A stretch of DNA of 64,000 nucleotides, taken from the NCBI GenBank assembly GCA_031423615.1, contig JANPFV010000106.1:1-64000 (forward strand), written 5' to 3'. A program made the translations under genes and the position numbers. Source of the DNA: JADLGJ01 sp031423615. Lineage in GTDB: Bacteria > Omnitrophota > Gorgyraeia > Zapsychrales > JANLHA01. Positions 7,854-16,434 of this stretch are shown in pieces. A model generated the notes under the pieces. That model was not told where the DNA came from. It was given only the letters and a program-made list of their open reading frames with translations, and searched no databases. Every line of letters begins with the position of its first letter. Positions within the stretch are counted from its first letter, which is position 1.

Positions 7854-9665
7854 ATGAAAAATTATGATTACGGTTTAATCGGTAATTGTACCAGCGCGGC
7901 CCTGGTCAATGCCGATTGCAGCATCGATTGGCTGTGCCTCCCTTTTTTCGATTCCCCTTCCCTTTTCGCACGTATTCTTGATGAAAAAAAAGGCGGACAT
8001 TTCAAAATAACCGGTGTCGATATCCTTCGTACCAGCCAAAACTATGTTTATCATACCGCGATTTTGAAAACGACATTCGAGACCAAGGATGGAATATTTG
8101 AAGTCAGTGATTATATGCCCCGTTTCACGACGAGCCTGGGAGGGATGTACTGCCCTTCAGAAATCCAGAGAGACATTCATGTCATCTCAGGAACACCCAA
8201 GGTTATCATTGAGTTTTTTCCCCGTCCCCACTACGCGGCGAACGAAGTCCTTTTCATTTATCATGAGGACTTCTTAAAAATCACTTCCCCAAAGGAGTCT
8301 TCCATTAGTTTTTATCTTTACAGCAACCTCGACTTTAAGAAAATCGTCGCGGCTGAACCCCTCGAGCTTAAAGAATCTTCTTACCTGCTTTTGTCCTATC
8401 ACGAGAAACTCGAACCGATTGATCTTTACAAAATTTACGTTGAGTATGAAAAAACCAAAAGCTATTGGCTCGGGTGGTCTTTTCGCACCAAATTGCCGGC
8501 GCGATATAAAGATATTGTTGTCCGCTCGACGATCACTCTCAAACTTTTAACCTATGAACGCACCGGTGCGGTCATTGCCGCGCCTACGACCTCTCTGCCG
8601 GAAATCATCGGCAAAAACCGCAATTGGGATTACCGCTTCTGCTGGGTTCGCGACGCCTCCATGATCATCGACCTTTACGCACGGCTGGGTCATTTGCGGT
8701 TGGGGGAACGTTTTCTGGGTTTTATTCTCAACCGTATGCTTTTGAAAAATGACAACATTGCCGTTATGTATGGCATCAACGGCGAGCGCAATCTCGAGGA
8801 GAAAACGCTCGAATATTTAAGCGGCTATGAAAATTCTCAACCGGTGCGGATCGGCAATGATGCTTACCGGCAAAAACAGAATGATCTCGCGGGCGCACTG
8901 ATCGAAACTATTTATACCTATTTTTTCACAATCACCCATGAACCCGGTTATCTTGATGAAGAAATTTGGACGGTCGTACGCACACTGGTCAACGAAGTCA
9001 CCCAAAGCTGGCAAGAACCGGACAGCGGGATTTGGGAACGGCGGGGGCCGCCCGAACATTATGTTCACTCTAAAATGATGAATTGGGTCGCCATGGACCG
9101 CGCCGGCAAGATCGCCAAGTTCCTCGGAAAAACAGCGTATTCTGAAAACTGTTTTCTTCTCGCCGCTAAAATCAAGGCGGACATTCTGGTCCGAGGATGG
9201 AGTGAAAAAAAACAAGCCTTTACCATGGCCTATGGCACAGAAAATATGGATGCGGCCAATTTATTGATGCTCCATTACGGTTTTCTTAAACCCGATGATC
9301 CCCGAATGATCAGCACGGTACGCCAAACTTATAAAGATCTGGCGAAAAATAATTTGCTGTTTCGCTATACCGCCGAAGATGACTTCGGTGTTCCCGAAAA
9401 CGCCTTTATCGTCTGCACCTTTTGGATGATCAATGCGATGTATTTGATCGGAGAAGAAAAAAAAGCCCGCGAAATGTTTGAGAACATTATGAGTTGTGCG
9501 AACCGTCACGGACTTTTTTCCGAAGACGTAGAAATGGCCACCCGGCGATTGACCGGAAACTTTCCGCAGGGATATTCCCACCTCGCTTTCGTTCAAACCG
9601 TGCTTTTACTTGAAACCGCTTACAATTGGAGCGATGCTTTTAAAGACCGCGCCGATAAACAATAA
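7854..9665 (+). CDS. Glycoside hydrolase family 15 (glucoamylase/trehalase-like)
   Basis: Cytoplasmic (no signal peptide) 603-residue GH15 enzyme: an N-terminal beta-sandwich (about 1-220) followed by an (alpha/alpha)6 barrel. NRNWDYRFCWVRDA at about 255-268 is the GH15 substrate-binding motif. Glu395 in GIWE is the probable general acid, and the FPQGYSHLAFVQ segment near the C-terminus belongs to the catalytic core. GH15 includes glucoamylases, glucodextranases and bacterial/archaeal trehalases. Coupling to otsB with zero intergenic bases makes a trehalose- or glucosylglycerol-type solute a plausible substrate, but the sequence alone does not separate trehalase from glucoamylase. Confidence 0.88.
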   Translation: MKNYDYGLIGNCTSAALVNADCSIDWLCLPFFDSPSLFARILDEKKGGHFKITGVDILRTSQNYVYHTAILKTTFETKDGIFEVSDYMPRFTTSLGGMYCPSEIQRDIHVISGTPKVIIEFFPRPHYAANEVLFIYHEDFLKITSPKESSISFYLYSNLDFKKIVAAEPLELKESSYLLLSYHEKLEPIDLYKIYVEYEKTKSYWLGWSFRTKLPARYKDIVVRSTITLKLLTYERTGAVIAAPTTSLPEIIGKNRNWDYRFCWVRDASMIIDLYARLGHLRLGERFLGFILNRMLLKNDNIAVMYGINGERNLEEKTLEYLSGYENSQPVRIGNDAYRQKQNDLAGALIETIYTYFFTITHEPGYLDEEIWTVVRTLVNEVTQSWQEPDSGIWERRGPPEHYVHSKMMNWVAMDRAGKIAKFLGKTAYSENCFLLAAKIKADILVRGWSEKKQAFTMAYGTENMDAANLLMLHYGFLKPDDPRMISTVRQTYKDLAKNNLLFRYTAEDDFGVPENAFIVCTFWMINAMYLIGEEKKAREMFENIMSCANRHGLFSEDVEMATRRLTGNFPQGYSHLAFVQTVLLLETAYNWSDAFKDRADKQ

Positions 9666-9695
9666 AAAACCCTCGGCCCATTCTTCACCGAGGGG
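9661..9695 (-). terminator. Intrinsic terminator of the minus-strand stress operon
   Basis: CCCTCGG (9670-9676) and CCGAGGG (9688-9694) form a 7-bp GC-rich stem with an 11-nt loop. On the minus strand it is followed by GTTTTTTATT, a textbook intrinsic terminator 20 bp after the DUF6496 stop. On the plus strand the hairpin follows the GH15 gene but lacks a U-run, so it probably works mainly leftward. Confidence 0.85.
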
Positions 9696-9714
9696 AGAGT
9701 TATATTCCTTAGGC

Positions 9715-9891
9715 CTATGACTTCTTTTTGGGAACCTTGGCTCCCTTGGCCCGGGCTTCGGAAAGTCCTATGGCCACCGCCTGACGAGGATTGGTCACCT
9801 TCTGCCCGCTGCTGCTTTTTAAGGTGCCTTCTTTATAGCGGTGCACAGCGCTTTTCACCATGTCTTGGGATTTTTTTCCATATTTTGCCAT
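9715..9891 (-). CDS. DUF6496 small basic protein
   Basis: A 58-residue, strongly basic protein. It starts MAKYGKKSQDMVKSAVHRYK and contains the K.GTLKSSSG.KV.NPRQAVAIGLSEAR pattern of DUF6496, a family common near stress genes and of unknown function. AGGAG six bases before the ATG at 9891 fixes this start; a much longer in-frame extension overlaps the aldehyde dehydrogenase gene and is rejected. It is the last gene of the long stress operon and is followed directly by an intrinsic terminator. The Lys/Arg richness could reflect nucleic-acid binding, which is only an inference. Confidence 0.85.
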   Translation of the reverse strand: MAKYGKKSQDMVKSAVHRYKEGTLKSSSGQKVTNPRQAVAIGLSEARAKGAKVPKKKS

Positions 9892-9904
9892 AACGTTCTC
9901 CTTT

Positions 9905-11266
9905 CTATTGGATAAAAACAGTTTTGATGTTAACGAATTCCTGAATTCCAAAATTTGCCAATTCGCGTCCGTAACCGCTTTGTTTGACACCGCCGAAGGG
10001 CAGTTTGGGATCGGACCGGACCATGTCATTGACAAAACAACAGCCTGCTTCCAATTCGTACGTGGCGATCTCCTCGCCCCGTTTTATATTTTGTGTAAAA
10101 ACCGCGGCACCCAAACCGAAAACGGTATCATTGGCTATGGCGATGGCCTGCCTTTCATCGGGGCTAGAAATAATACTGGCCACCGGTCCAAAAAATTCCT
10201 CATCATAAGCCGGCATCCCTTTTTTAACATCGGTTAAAACCGTAGGCGGATAGAACGCCCCCGGCCCCTCGGGAATTTCTCCGCCGAGCAAAAGACGGGC
10301 GCCTTTCACTATACTTTTTTGGACCTGTTCATGCAAACTGGCCCGCAAGTCATGCCGCGCCAAAGGACCTAAAGTCGTTTCCTGCAGTAAGGGGGAACCC
10401 ATGATAGCGGACTGCATTTCTTCCACAAAACGATCTTCGAATTCTTTGACCCGCGCTTGGGCGACAATAAAACGCTTGGCAGAAATACAACTCTGTCCTC
10501 CGTTAATGAGCCGCGACGCAACACATGTGGCCACGGCCTTTTCCATATCCGCATCTTCTAAAACAATATAGGCATCGCTACCCCCTAATTCCAAAACAGT
10601 TTTTTTGATCAAGGCCCCGGCCTGAGCCGCAATAGCCTGACCGGCCGGTGTACTGCCCGTCAATGTCACGGCTTTGATCAAAGGATGTCCCAGCAAATCT
10701 TTCACCCCCGTGCTGGGAAGCAAAAATGTTTTAAAAAGACCTTCCGGAAACCCCGCTTCTTTAAAAACTTCCTCGATCGCAATGGCGCACCCGCACACAT
10801 TGGAAGCATGCTTTAAAATCATGGCATTGCCAGCCATCAAGGTCGGAGCGGCGCACCGTAAAACCTGCCAAAAAGGAAAATTCCATGGCATAACGGCGAG
10901 AATAAGGCCCAGCGGCTGAAACGTTACAAAACTTTTTTGGCCTTGGGTTTGGATGGGCTGAGGGGCCAAAAAATTCTCGGCTTCATCCGCATAAAATTCG
11001 CATGTCACCGCGCATTTTTCAATTTCCGCTTCACCCTGGGCCACAGGTTTCCCCATTTCCATCGCCATAAGGACCGCATAACGTTTTTTGTGTTTTCGCA
11101 AGACAGCGGCGGCCGCCTTCATTTTTTCCCCGCGCTTATCAAAGGACAATAACCGCCAACTCTCAAAAGCCGCCTGGACTTCTTTAAAACCGCGTTCCAT
11201 AGCGGCCGGAGAGATTTCTTCGTAGAAAGCAATGGTTTTACCTGTTGTCGGGTCAACGGTCTGCAT
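9905..11266 (-). CDS. NAD(P)-dependent aldehyde dehydrogenase (succinate-semialdehyde-DH-like)
   Basis: A 453-residue member of the aldehyde dehydrogenase superfamily, close in length and motifs to the Sad/YneI group of succinate-semialdehyde dehydrogenases. It has MPWNFPFWQ with the oxyanion Asn129, general base Glu226 in LELGGSD and nucleophile Cys260 in GGQSCISAKR. The cofactor-binding TGSTPAGQ lies at about 203-210. Three bases separate it from acetolactate synthase upstream, and DUF6496 follows after 13 bp. The natural aldehyde is unknown; in a stress operon it may detoxify carbonyl products or work with the neighbouring ThDP enzyme. Confidence 0.87.
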   Translation of the reverse strand: MQTVDPTTGKTIAFYEEISPAAMERGFKEVQAAFESWRLLSFDKRGEKMKAAAAVLRKHKKRYAVLMAMEMGKPVAQGEAEIEKCAVTCEFYADEAENFLAPQPIQTQGQKSFVTFQPLGLILAVMPWNFPFWQVLRCAAPTLMAGNAMILKHASNVCGCAIAIEEVFKEAGFPEGLFKTFLLPSTGVKDLLGHPLIKAVTLTGSTPAGQAIAAQAGALIKKTVLELGGSDAYIVLEDADMEKAVATCVASRLINGGQSCISAKRFIVAQARVKEFEDRFVEEMQSAIMGSPLLQETTLGPLARHDLRASLHEQVQKSIVKGARLLLGGEIPEGPGAFYPPTVLTDVKKGMPAYDEEFFGPVASIISSPDERQAIAIANDTVFGLGAAVFTQNIKRGEEIATYELEAGCCFVNDMVRSDPKLPFGGVKQSGYGRELANFGIQEFVNIKTVFIQ

Positions 11267-11269
11267 GTT

Positions 11270-12919
11270 TCACTTTGATTTTCTTTCGTGCATAATTCTT
11301 AATTTTCGGATCAGTTCCCCATTAACCTTGGTGGTAATAGAAATTTCAAAAACACACAGTTCCCGTCTTGACAAAGATTTAGACAACTGGTTCCGCAATT
11401 CCTTTACACTCCGGGGCTTATACCCTTTAATACCGAAACTCTCGACATATTTTTTAAAATCAGGATTGGTAAGTGCAGTCCCCGTCGAACGTCCCCGGCT
11501 CATTTGCTGTTTCCAACTGATCAGTCCATAATCATTATCATTAAAAATAATGACCACAAAGCCAAGCCCCAAACGTTTGGCCGTTTCCAATTCTTGAGAG
11601 TTCATCATAAATCCCCCGTCGCCCATGACCGCGACAATGCGGCGGTGGGGTGAATGCAGGGCCGCGGCCACCGCCCCCGGCAAAGCGATTCCCATACTCG
11701 CCAATCCATTGGAAATGATGACGCCGTTAGGACAACACGCAGAGAAATTACGGGCGATCCATAACTTGTGGCTTCCCACGTCGCTGATCAAAAGATCATC
11801 TCCATGCAAAAGGGATTGCAAAATATTCAGAACCCCGGGAGTGGTAAAAGGTTGTCCCGGTTTCAATTCATAACTCATGATGTCTTTGTGAATACGCGCC
11901 CGGACGTTCTTATACCATGAACGTTCGTATTGAAAACTTTCGCGACTTAAAAGATTATTAAGTTCCCGTAAGGTCGCAGGGACATCGGCCACAATTTCTA
12001 CCGCCGGCTGGTAGTTGCTGTAAACCTCGGCGGGGGTAAAATCGATATGGATGATATTCTTTTTCTTGCCTTTGTTCCAGGCGTCCGGAGAATATTCTGC
12101 AATATCGTAACCCACGGTGATAATAAGGTCGGCCATGTCCACGGCATCCATAACAATGTCACGGAAATTAAAACCAATAGTAAATAACGATTGCGGACTG
12201 GTATCGGCGACCGCCCCCTGCCCCATAAACGTATGCACGACCGGAATTTCATATTTGCGCACTATTTCGCTGAGTTCTTCCGAAGCCAATTTACGCACGG
12301 CTCCGTTGCCGGCGATAATAAGCGGATACTGCGCTTTCTTCAATAATGTCACCGCATCGCGGAGCGCTTGATTATCCGGATCCGGACGACGGACACGGAC
12401 GACTTTAAGCGGCTGGGATTTTGTTTGCATGACGGCAATGTCTTCAGAAAATTCAATGTGGGTCGCCCCAGGCTTTTCGCTTTCGGCAATTTTAAATGCC
12501 TTCCGGACAACCTCCGGAATGACATCCGGCCCGAAAATAGCCGTGTTCCACTTGGTAATAGGACGGAACAATTCGACGAGATTGATATATTGGTGGCTTT
12601 CTTTATGAAGACGGCGCATGTCCGCTTGTGCGGAAATCGCAACCACCGGACTCTTATCCGAATTCGCATCGGCGACACCTGTGACAAGATTCGTGGCCCC
12701 CGGGCCTAAAGTCGATAAACAGACTCCGGCCTGACCGCTCACCCGGCCCCACACATCGGCCATGAACGCCGCACCTTGTTCATGCCGGGTGGGAATAAAT
12801 TTGATCGAGGACTTTTCCAGAGAAAATAAAATATCTTCCGCTTCCTCGCCGGGAACGCCAAAAACATACTTGACCCCCTCATTTTCCAAACATTTGACAA
12901 ACACATCGGATGCCTTCAT
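11270..12919 (-). CDS. Acetolactate synthase large-subunit-type ThDP enzyme
   Basis: Thiamine-diphosphate enzyme of 549 residues that would condense two pyruvates to 2-acetolactate. Catalytic Glu47 sits in RHEQGAAFMA. The ThDP-Mg motif GDGG (433-436) runs to the paired Asn-Asp at about 460, and the three-domain order (PYR, central, PP) is complete. The tail after residue 465 is more like catabolic AlsS/BudB than biosynthetic IlvB. No small regulatory subunit (ilvN/ilvH), ilvC or acetolactate decarboxylase is adjacent, which favours a stand-alone role such as acid/overflow control over valine/isoleucine synthesis. Other carboligases of the same family remain possible. It lies inside the CTTAAT-box operon. 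Confidence 0.82.
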   Translation of the reverse strand: MKASDVFVKCLENEGVKYVFGVPGEEAEDILFSLEKSSIKFIPTRHEQGAAFMADVWGRVSGQAGVCLSTLGPGATNLVTGVADANSDKSPVVAISAQADMRRLHKESHQYINLVELFRPITKWNTAIFGPDVIPEVVRKAFKIAESEKPGATHIEFSEDIAVMQTKSQPLKVVRVRRPDPDNQALRDAVTLLKKAQYPLIIAGNGAVRKLASEELSEIVRKYEIPVVHTFMGQGAVADTSPQSLFTIGFNFRDIVMDAVDMADLIITVGYDIAEYSPDAWNKGKKKNIIHIDFTPAEVYSNYQPAVEIVADVPATLRELNNLLSRESFQYERSWYKNVRARIHKDIMSYELKPGQPFTTPGVLNILQSLLHGDDLLISDVGSHKLWIARNFSACCPNGVIISNGLASMGIALPGAVAAALHSPHRRIVAVMGDGGFMMNSQELETAKRLGLGFVVIIFNDNDYGLISWKQQMSRGRSTGTALTNPDFKKYVESFGIKGYKPRSVKELRNQLSKSLSRRELCVFEISITTKVNGELIRKLRIMHERKSK

Positions 12920-12932
12920 AGAACTCCTCGCG

Positions 12933-15299
12933 TTAACTCCCTAACTCTAAATCGACAACCAGAGGCAAATGGTCCGAACCCACTTTTTCCAAAGCGGTGC
13001 GGGCGATCATGACCGGCTTGGACTTAAATTCCGGCGATATAAAAGCATAATCGATGCGCCGAAAAGGATATCCGGCATACCAGGTCGGATAAAGTTCTTT
13101 CCCGGCGATATTCGGCTCGCTGTCGCGCAAGCGCGTACATATTTTTTTATATCCCAGAGAACGGGGCGTCATATTAAAATCGCCGCAGAGAATGACCGGA
13201 CCTTTACATTCCGGGTGAGAAACCCATTCTTCGCTCAAAATATTCTTGCATTGCAAGACTTGGACGGGTCCCAATAAACTCAAATGCGTATTAAAGACGT
13301 TGATTTTGGTTCCTTCAAAATCGATGACGACCCAGATGACACCGCGCGGTTCAAAAACTTTTTTATTAGAAAAATTCGGCAAAAGCGCCTGTTTAATCAA
13401 GGCCATGGGATAACGGCTGATGATCGCACGCCCATACTGTTCATCCTGACCGTGAAATGTGGAATGAAACTGAAAAAACATTCCCAGGTGCCGGGCAATT
13501 TTTTCCGCCTGGGCGACACCCGCTGATCTTTTACGGTAGGCGTCCAGTTCCTGCAAAGCCATCACGTCCGGATTATAGCGACGGATAATACGGGCAATAC
13601 GATCGGTGGAAATCTTTCCGTCCATGCCGCGGCAGCCATGGACATTGTAACTCATCACGCGTAATTTCTTGTCCAAGGCCGGACGTGGAACTGTCGGTGT
13701 CGGACGAAAAAAAACTTCTTGGGTCATAAAATTCTGCGCCGCTTTACGTAAATCTTCAGGACGAATATAATTTTTTCCCGTGGGTTCAATGTAAACATCA
13801 AAAGGTAAAAGCGCAAAAGCCCGGGTCTCTTCTGTCCCGCCGCCGGAATGCGCTCCGGATTCCAGCGGAAAACTTATCGCTTGCGCACCCTGGCACCAGC
13901 CAAAAAGAATAAAATCTCCGGCATTGGCATGATCACAAATGCGCAGGATATCTTCCTTCATAGAATCAAGAAAAGGATGATCCCGTCCAAAAACTCCCCC
14001 CAAATCTTGGGGAATAGAAAATTGCCCCGCGCTGGTAAAACCTTGGACATTGTTTTTTTCGTCCCGCATCATAACAAAGGGAATCCCCACTTCGGAAACG
14101 AGCATACGAGCATAAAAAATCTTTTCAATCGCGTTTAACGGCCGCTTCACATAAACATGCCCTACCGGGCCCATAGCGGTGACAACGACGTCGGAAGGAA
14201 GAGGGGGAATTTCCGGCCCTCTGTCTTTCTCGCCAAAGTAGGCCTTCTTCGTGGCCATGGCCATATCGTGCTCGCCGGTAATATGACTGGTGACAGCTTG
14301 TGTCCGAAAAGCCTTCTTGACCGCCGCTTCCAAAGTCTTGCCATATTTGAGGAAATAGGGTGTTGTCTTTTCCTGACCGTGGTCGCTATAAATCCACAAA
14401 TCATAATCCCGGTTGGGAGAACGTTCCATCATCTTTTGCGTGCGTTGAATGACATTGTCAATTCCTCGCAAAGACCAATGCGCGAAGCGCGACGACGGAC
14501 CGCGACAATGCGCTTGTTCGTCATAACCCAATAAATTAAAATGGATGATCGGCAAACCCCGTATCAGATCAATACAGACGCCAGCGGCAATAAATTCCCT
14601 TAAGAGCACGCAGACAAGCACCCGCAAATAAATAAATTCCAATTCTTTAATTAATAATTTCCCTTTAAGGGTTCCGCGGATACATTCCACAACCGCGAGA
14701 AAGAATTCAATGAGTAGCAGGACAAATGTTCTGATAAAAATATCAATATAAAGCAGAAACAAGAAGGGCAAAACCAGGGGATTGACCGCGTGCAAAATAC
14801 CGCTCCATCCCATTTTCGCAAAACAAAAATGGGCCTCGTCTGCCCCGCCGGAAAAAATATTGGAATAAGAACTGCCGCCCGCCAAAAGCCCTTCGCCTTG
14901 AGTCTTTAGCTGTTCCTCGAGAGATGCGGCATAAGGGGTGTCAAACATTTTAACGGACTGACCGCTTTTGCGGTCCATAAAATTAAAAGCAGGGACACAG
15001 GTTTTGACACCATAAAATAATTCACCCTGGACGGAAGGAGTATTCGAGGGAAGACCCGAATAAAGCGTATGCAGGACATAGCGCTCTTTTTGCAACAAAG
15101 AATTTAAAAAAGGCATATGGCCTTTTTGTAGGGCTCGTTGCAGCTGGCTCATAGACAGCCCATCGATCTGGATCATGACAATCCCTGCCTGGAAGGCGGG
15201 CTTGGTTAACTTAGAAAGCCGAAGCAAGCGTATGGCCCATTGACTCCGACTAAACAAAAAACCCATCTCGCGAAAGAAAACTTTTACATGAGCGATCAT
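12933..15299 (-). CDS. Alkaline-phosphatase-superfamily hydrolase fused to EEP phosphodiesterase
   Basis: A 788-residue two-enzyme fusion. Residues ~38-530 are an alkaline phosphatase/NPP-like domain: Asp46 (IQIDGLS), nucleophile Thr87 (SNTPSV), metal ligands Asp260/His264 (YDEQAH) and Asp306-His307 (YSDHGQE). Two membrane helices (about 172-208) are inserted between the first and second metal motifs. Residues ~545-788 are an endonuclease/exonuclease/phosphatase domain with SYNVHG (Asn552), Glu584, His672, GDFN (Asp707, Asn709) and SDH (Asp776-His777), all catalytic positions intact. EEP enzymes cut DNA, sphingomyelin, inositol phosphates or diacyl phospholipids, so a lipid or phosphodiester head-group role at the membrane is plausible. 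ATG at 15299 directly follows the stop of the upstream gene; no strong ribosome-binding site is seen. Confidence 0.82.
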   Translation of the reverse strand: MIAHVKVFFREMGFLFSRSQWAIRLLRLSKLTKPAFQAGIVMIQIDGLSMSQLQRALQKGHMPFLNSLLQKERYVLHTLYSGLPSNTPSVQGELFYGVKTCVPAFNFMDRKSGQSVKMFDTPYAASLEEQLKTQGEGLLAGGSSYSNIFSGGADEAHFCFAKMGWSGILHAVNPLVLPFLFLLYIDIFIRTFVLLLIEFFLAVVECIRGTLKGKLLIKELEFIYLRVLVCVLLREFIAAGVCIDLIRGLPIIHFNLLGYDEQAHCRGPSSRFAHWSLRGIDNVIQRTQKMMERSPNRDYDLWIYSDHGQEKTTPYFLKYGKTLEAAVKKAFRTQAVTSHITGEHDMAMATKKAYFGEKDRGPEIPPLPSDVVVTAMGPVGHVYVKRPLNAIEKIFYARMLVSEVGIPFVMMRDEKNNVQGFTSAGQFSIPQDLGGVFGRDHPFLDSMKEDILRICDHANAGDFILFGWCQGAQAISFPLESGAHSGGGTEETRAFALLPFDVYIEPTGKNYIRPEDLRKAAQNFMTQEVFFRPTPTVPRPALDKKLRVMSYNVHGCRGMDGKISTDRIARIIRRYNPDVMALQELDAYRKRSAGVAQAEKIARHLGMFFQFHSTFHGQDEQYGRAIISRYPMALIKQALLPNFSNKKVFEPRGVIWVVIDFEGTKINVFNTHLSLLGPVQVLQCKNILSEEWVSHPECKGPVILCGDFNMTPRSLGYKKICTRLRDSEPNIAGKELYPTWYAGYPFRRIDYAFISPEFKSKPVMIARTALEKVGSDHLPLVVDLELGS

Positions 15300-15300
15300 A

Positions 15301-15744
15301 TCAATTGTTTCTAGCGAACTGTGTCCTTTCTTCGTTATTATTGGCGGCGGTTTCTCCCTCCGGGGATAATACATCAATCATCTTATCAGCATTAAATATT
15401 TTCATCCATCTGTCTTCTGAAAAAATATAAATGAAAACACCAGCTGCACTCAGAATATAAAAACCAGCACATCCGAGGGTAATGGCCATTTTAATTTCCA
15501 GACTCCAGGGTGTATAAAAAAAGATAGCCAAATGAAATAAGATAATGCCGCTTAAAAGCAAGACTAAGCAAATACCCGCCCCTAAAAAACTGATCGAAAG
15601 CAACCGGAGAGTTCTAATAGTCTGCAGATATCCCATAGCGATTTTCAACTTTGTCAGTTCCATTGTGGCATGGGGATACGGACTAAATCTTTTAAACCAG
15701 TTTGAAGCCAGAAACAATAAACCTGTCATAAGAATTTTTTTCAT
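15301..15744 (-). CDS. YqjE/holin-superfamily-III-like small membrane protein
   Basis: A 147-residue integral membrane protein. A short N-terminal hydrophobic segment is followed by two strong helices (about 48-75 and 83-110). An acidic/polar tail ends in ETAANNNEERTQFARNN. Position directly after two DUF883 (YqjD-like) genes matches the YqjD-YqjE arrangement of proteobacteria. I therefore call it YqjE-like, but sequence identity to DUF1469 is not obvious. The ATG overlaps the upstream stop (ATGA), showing translational coupling. Role unknown, probably envelope stress. Confidence 0.6.
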   Translation of the reverse strand: MKKILMTGLLFLASNWFKRFSPYPHATMELTKLKIAMGYLQTIRTLRLLSISFLGAGICLVLLLSGIILFHLAIFFYTPWSLEIKMAITLGCAGFYILSAAGVFIYIFSEDRWMKIFNADKMIDVLSPEGETAANNNEERTQFARNN

Positions 15745-16073
15745 CTTTTCCCCTTTGGTTTTGATGGCTGGCTACGATATCCCATAATGATTCCCAAAAC
15801 GAAACAGCCAACGGCGACTTTCCCTAATAGGGCCCAAGGATCCCTTTTAAATCTGGATTCTAATCCCTGCGTCACGACACGAAAAGTTTTTTGCGACGCT
15901 TTTAAAATATTTTCAACCTGCATCAAGGGCAGGGCGAAAGAATTCAAAATTTTTTCAGGGACCGCGGCCGCACTTTTCGCTACCTTGCTTTCTTCTTTTT
16001 TAATTTCATGGGCATCCTCCAGCCGGTTGAGAGCCCGGTTGATGGCGGAATTTTTATTTTCGCGATTAATCAT
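15741..16073 (-). CDS. DUF883/YqjD-like membrane-anchored protein (second copy)
   Basis: A 110-residue protein with an N-terminal amphipathic, charged helix region (residues 1-45) and one C-terminal membrane helix with glycine spacing (KVAVGCFVLGIIMGYRS), ending in basic KPKGKR. E. coli YqjD/ElaB proteins of this layout tether ribosomes to the inner membrane in stationary phase. The start at 16073 is fixed by AAGGAGG upstream; the longer frame has no such site. It overlaps the next gene by ATGA. Weakly conserved outside the C-terminal anchor, so assignment rests on architecture and on the adjacent homologue. Confidence 0.68.
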   Translation of the reverse strand: MINRENKNSAINRALNRLEDAHEIKKEESKVAKSAAAVPEKILNSFALPLMQVENILKASQKTFRVVTQGLESRFKRDPWALLGKVAVGCFVLGIIMGYRSQPSKPKGKR

Positions 16074-16107
16074 TAAATCCTCCTTTTCAGAAAAATCATC
16101 CTTGTGA

Positions 16108-16138
16108 CCCTGGAGCCCGAGGCTGCCGGGCTCCAGGG
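16108..16138. repeat. Perfect 12-bp inverted repeat between the two DUF883 genes
   Basis: CCCTGGAGCCCG (16108-16119) and CGGGCTCCAGGG (16127-16138) pair perfectly around a 7-nt loop. In the minus-strand mRNA the hairpin is not followed by a U-run, so it is not a standard intrinsic terminator. It may be an mRNA processing/stability element, a partial terminator tuning expression of downstream genes, or a factor-dependent stop. Confidence 0.8.
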
Positions 16139-16147
16139 AAGGACCAA

Positions 16148-16393
16148 TTAATTTCTTCTGCTGATTCCTAAAATGAATCCGAGAAGAACGCAACCAACAG
16201 CCACGCCACCAACGATAGGCCATGGATTTTCATGAAGCTTTTTATCCACGTCGGCTATGACTTTTTGGATTTGTTCTTGGCCCTGCTTGACTTTCTTATC
16301 AATATCAGAAACGACGTTCTTGATACGGTCTTCACCTTCTTTTAAAGAAGACTGTAAATCATTTTCCTTATCCTTCATGTAGGTATTTTGCAT
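16148..16393 (-). CDS. DUF883/ElaB-YqjD-like membrane-anchored protein
   Basis: An 81-residue protein with a charged, heptad-like N-terminal helix (IKNVVSDIDKKVKQGQEQIQ...) and a C-terminal glycine-rich anchor beginning ENPWPIVGGVAVGCVLLGF and ending SRRN. The ENPW motif just before the membrane helix is a hallmark of the DUF883 family, whose E. coli members bind ribosomes and localise at the inner membrane. AAAGGAG seven bases before the ATG at 16393 sets the start. It sits between a 39-codon small gene and a strong hairpin in the long stress operon. Confidence 0.82.
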   Translation of the reverse strand: MQNTYMKDKENDLQSSLKEGEDRIKNVVSDIDKKVKQGQEQIQKVIADVDKKLHENPWPIVGGVAVGCVLLGFILGISRRN

Positions 16394-16434
16394 GTGATTC
16401 TCCTTTGTTTTGTTACGGTTGATGGGTTTAAGTA

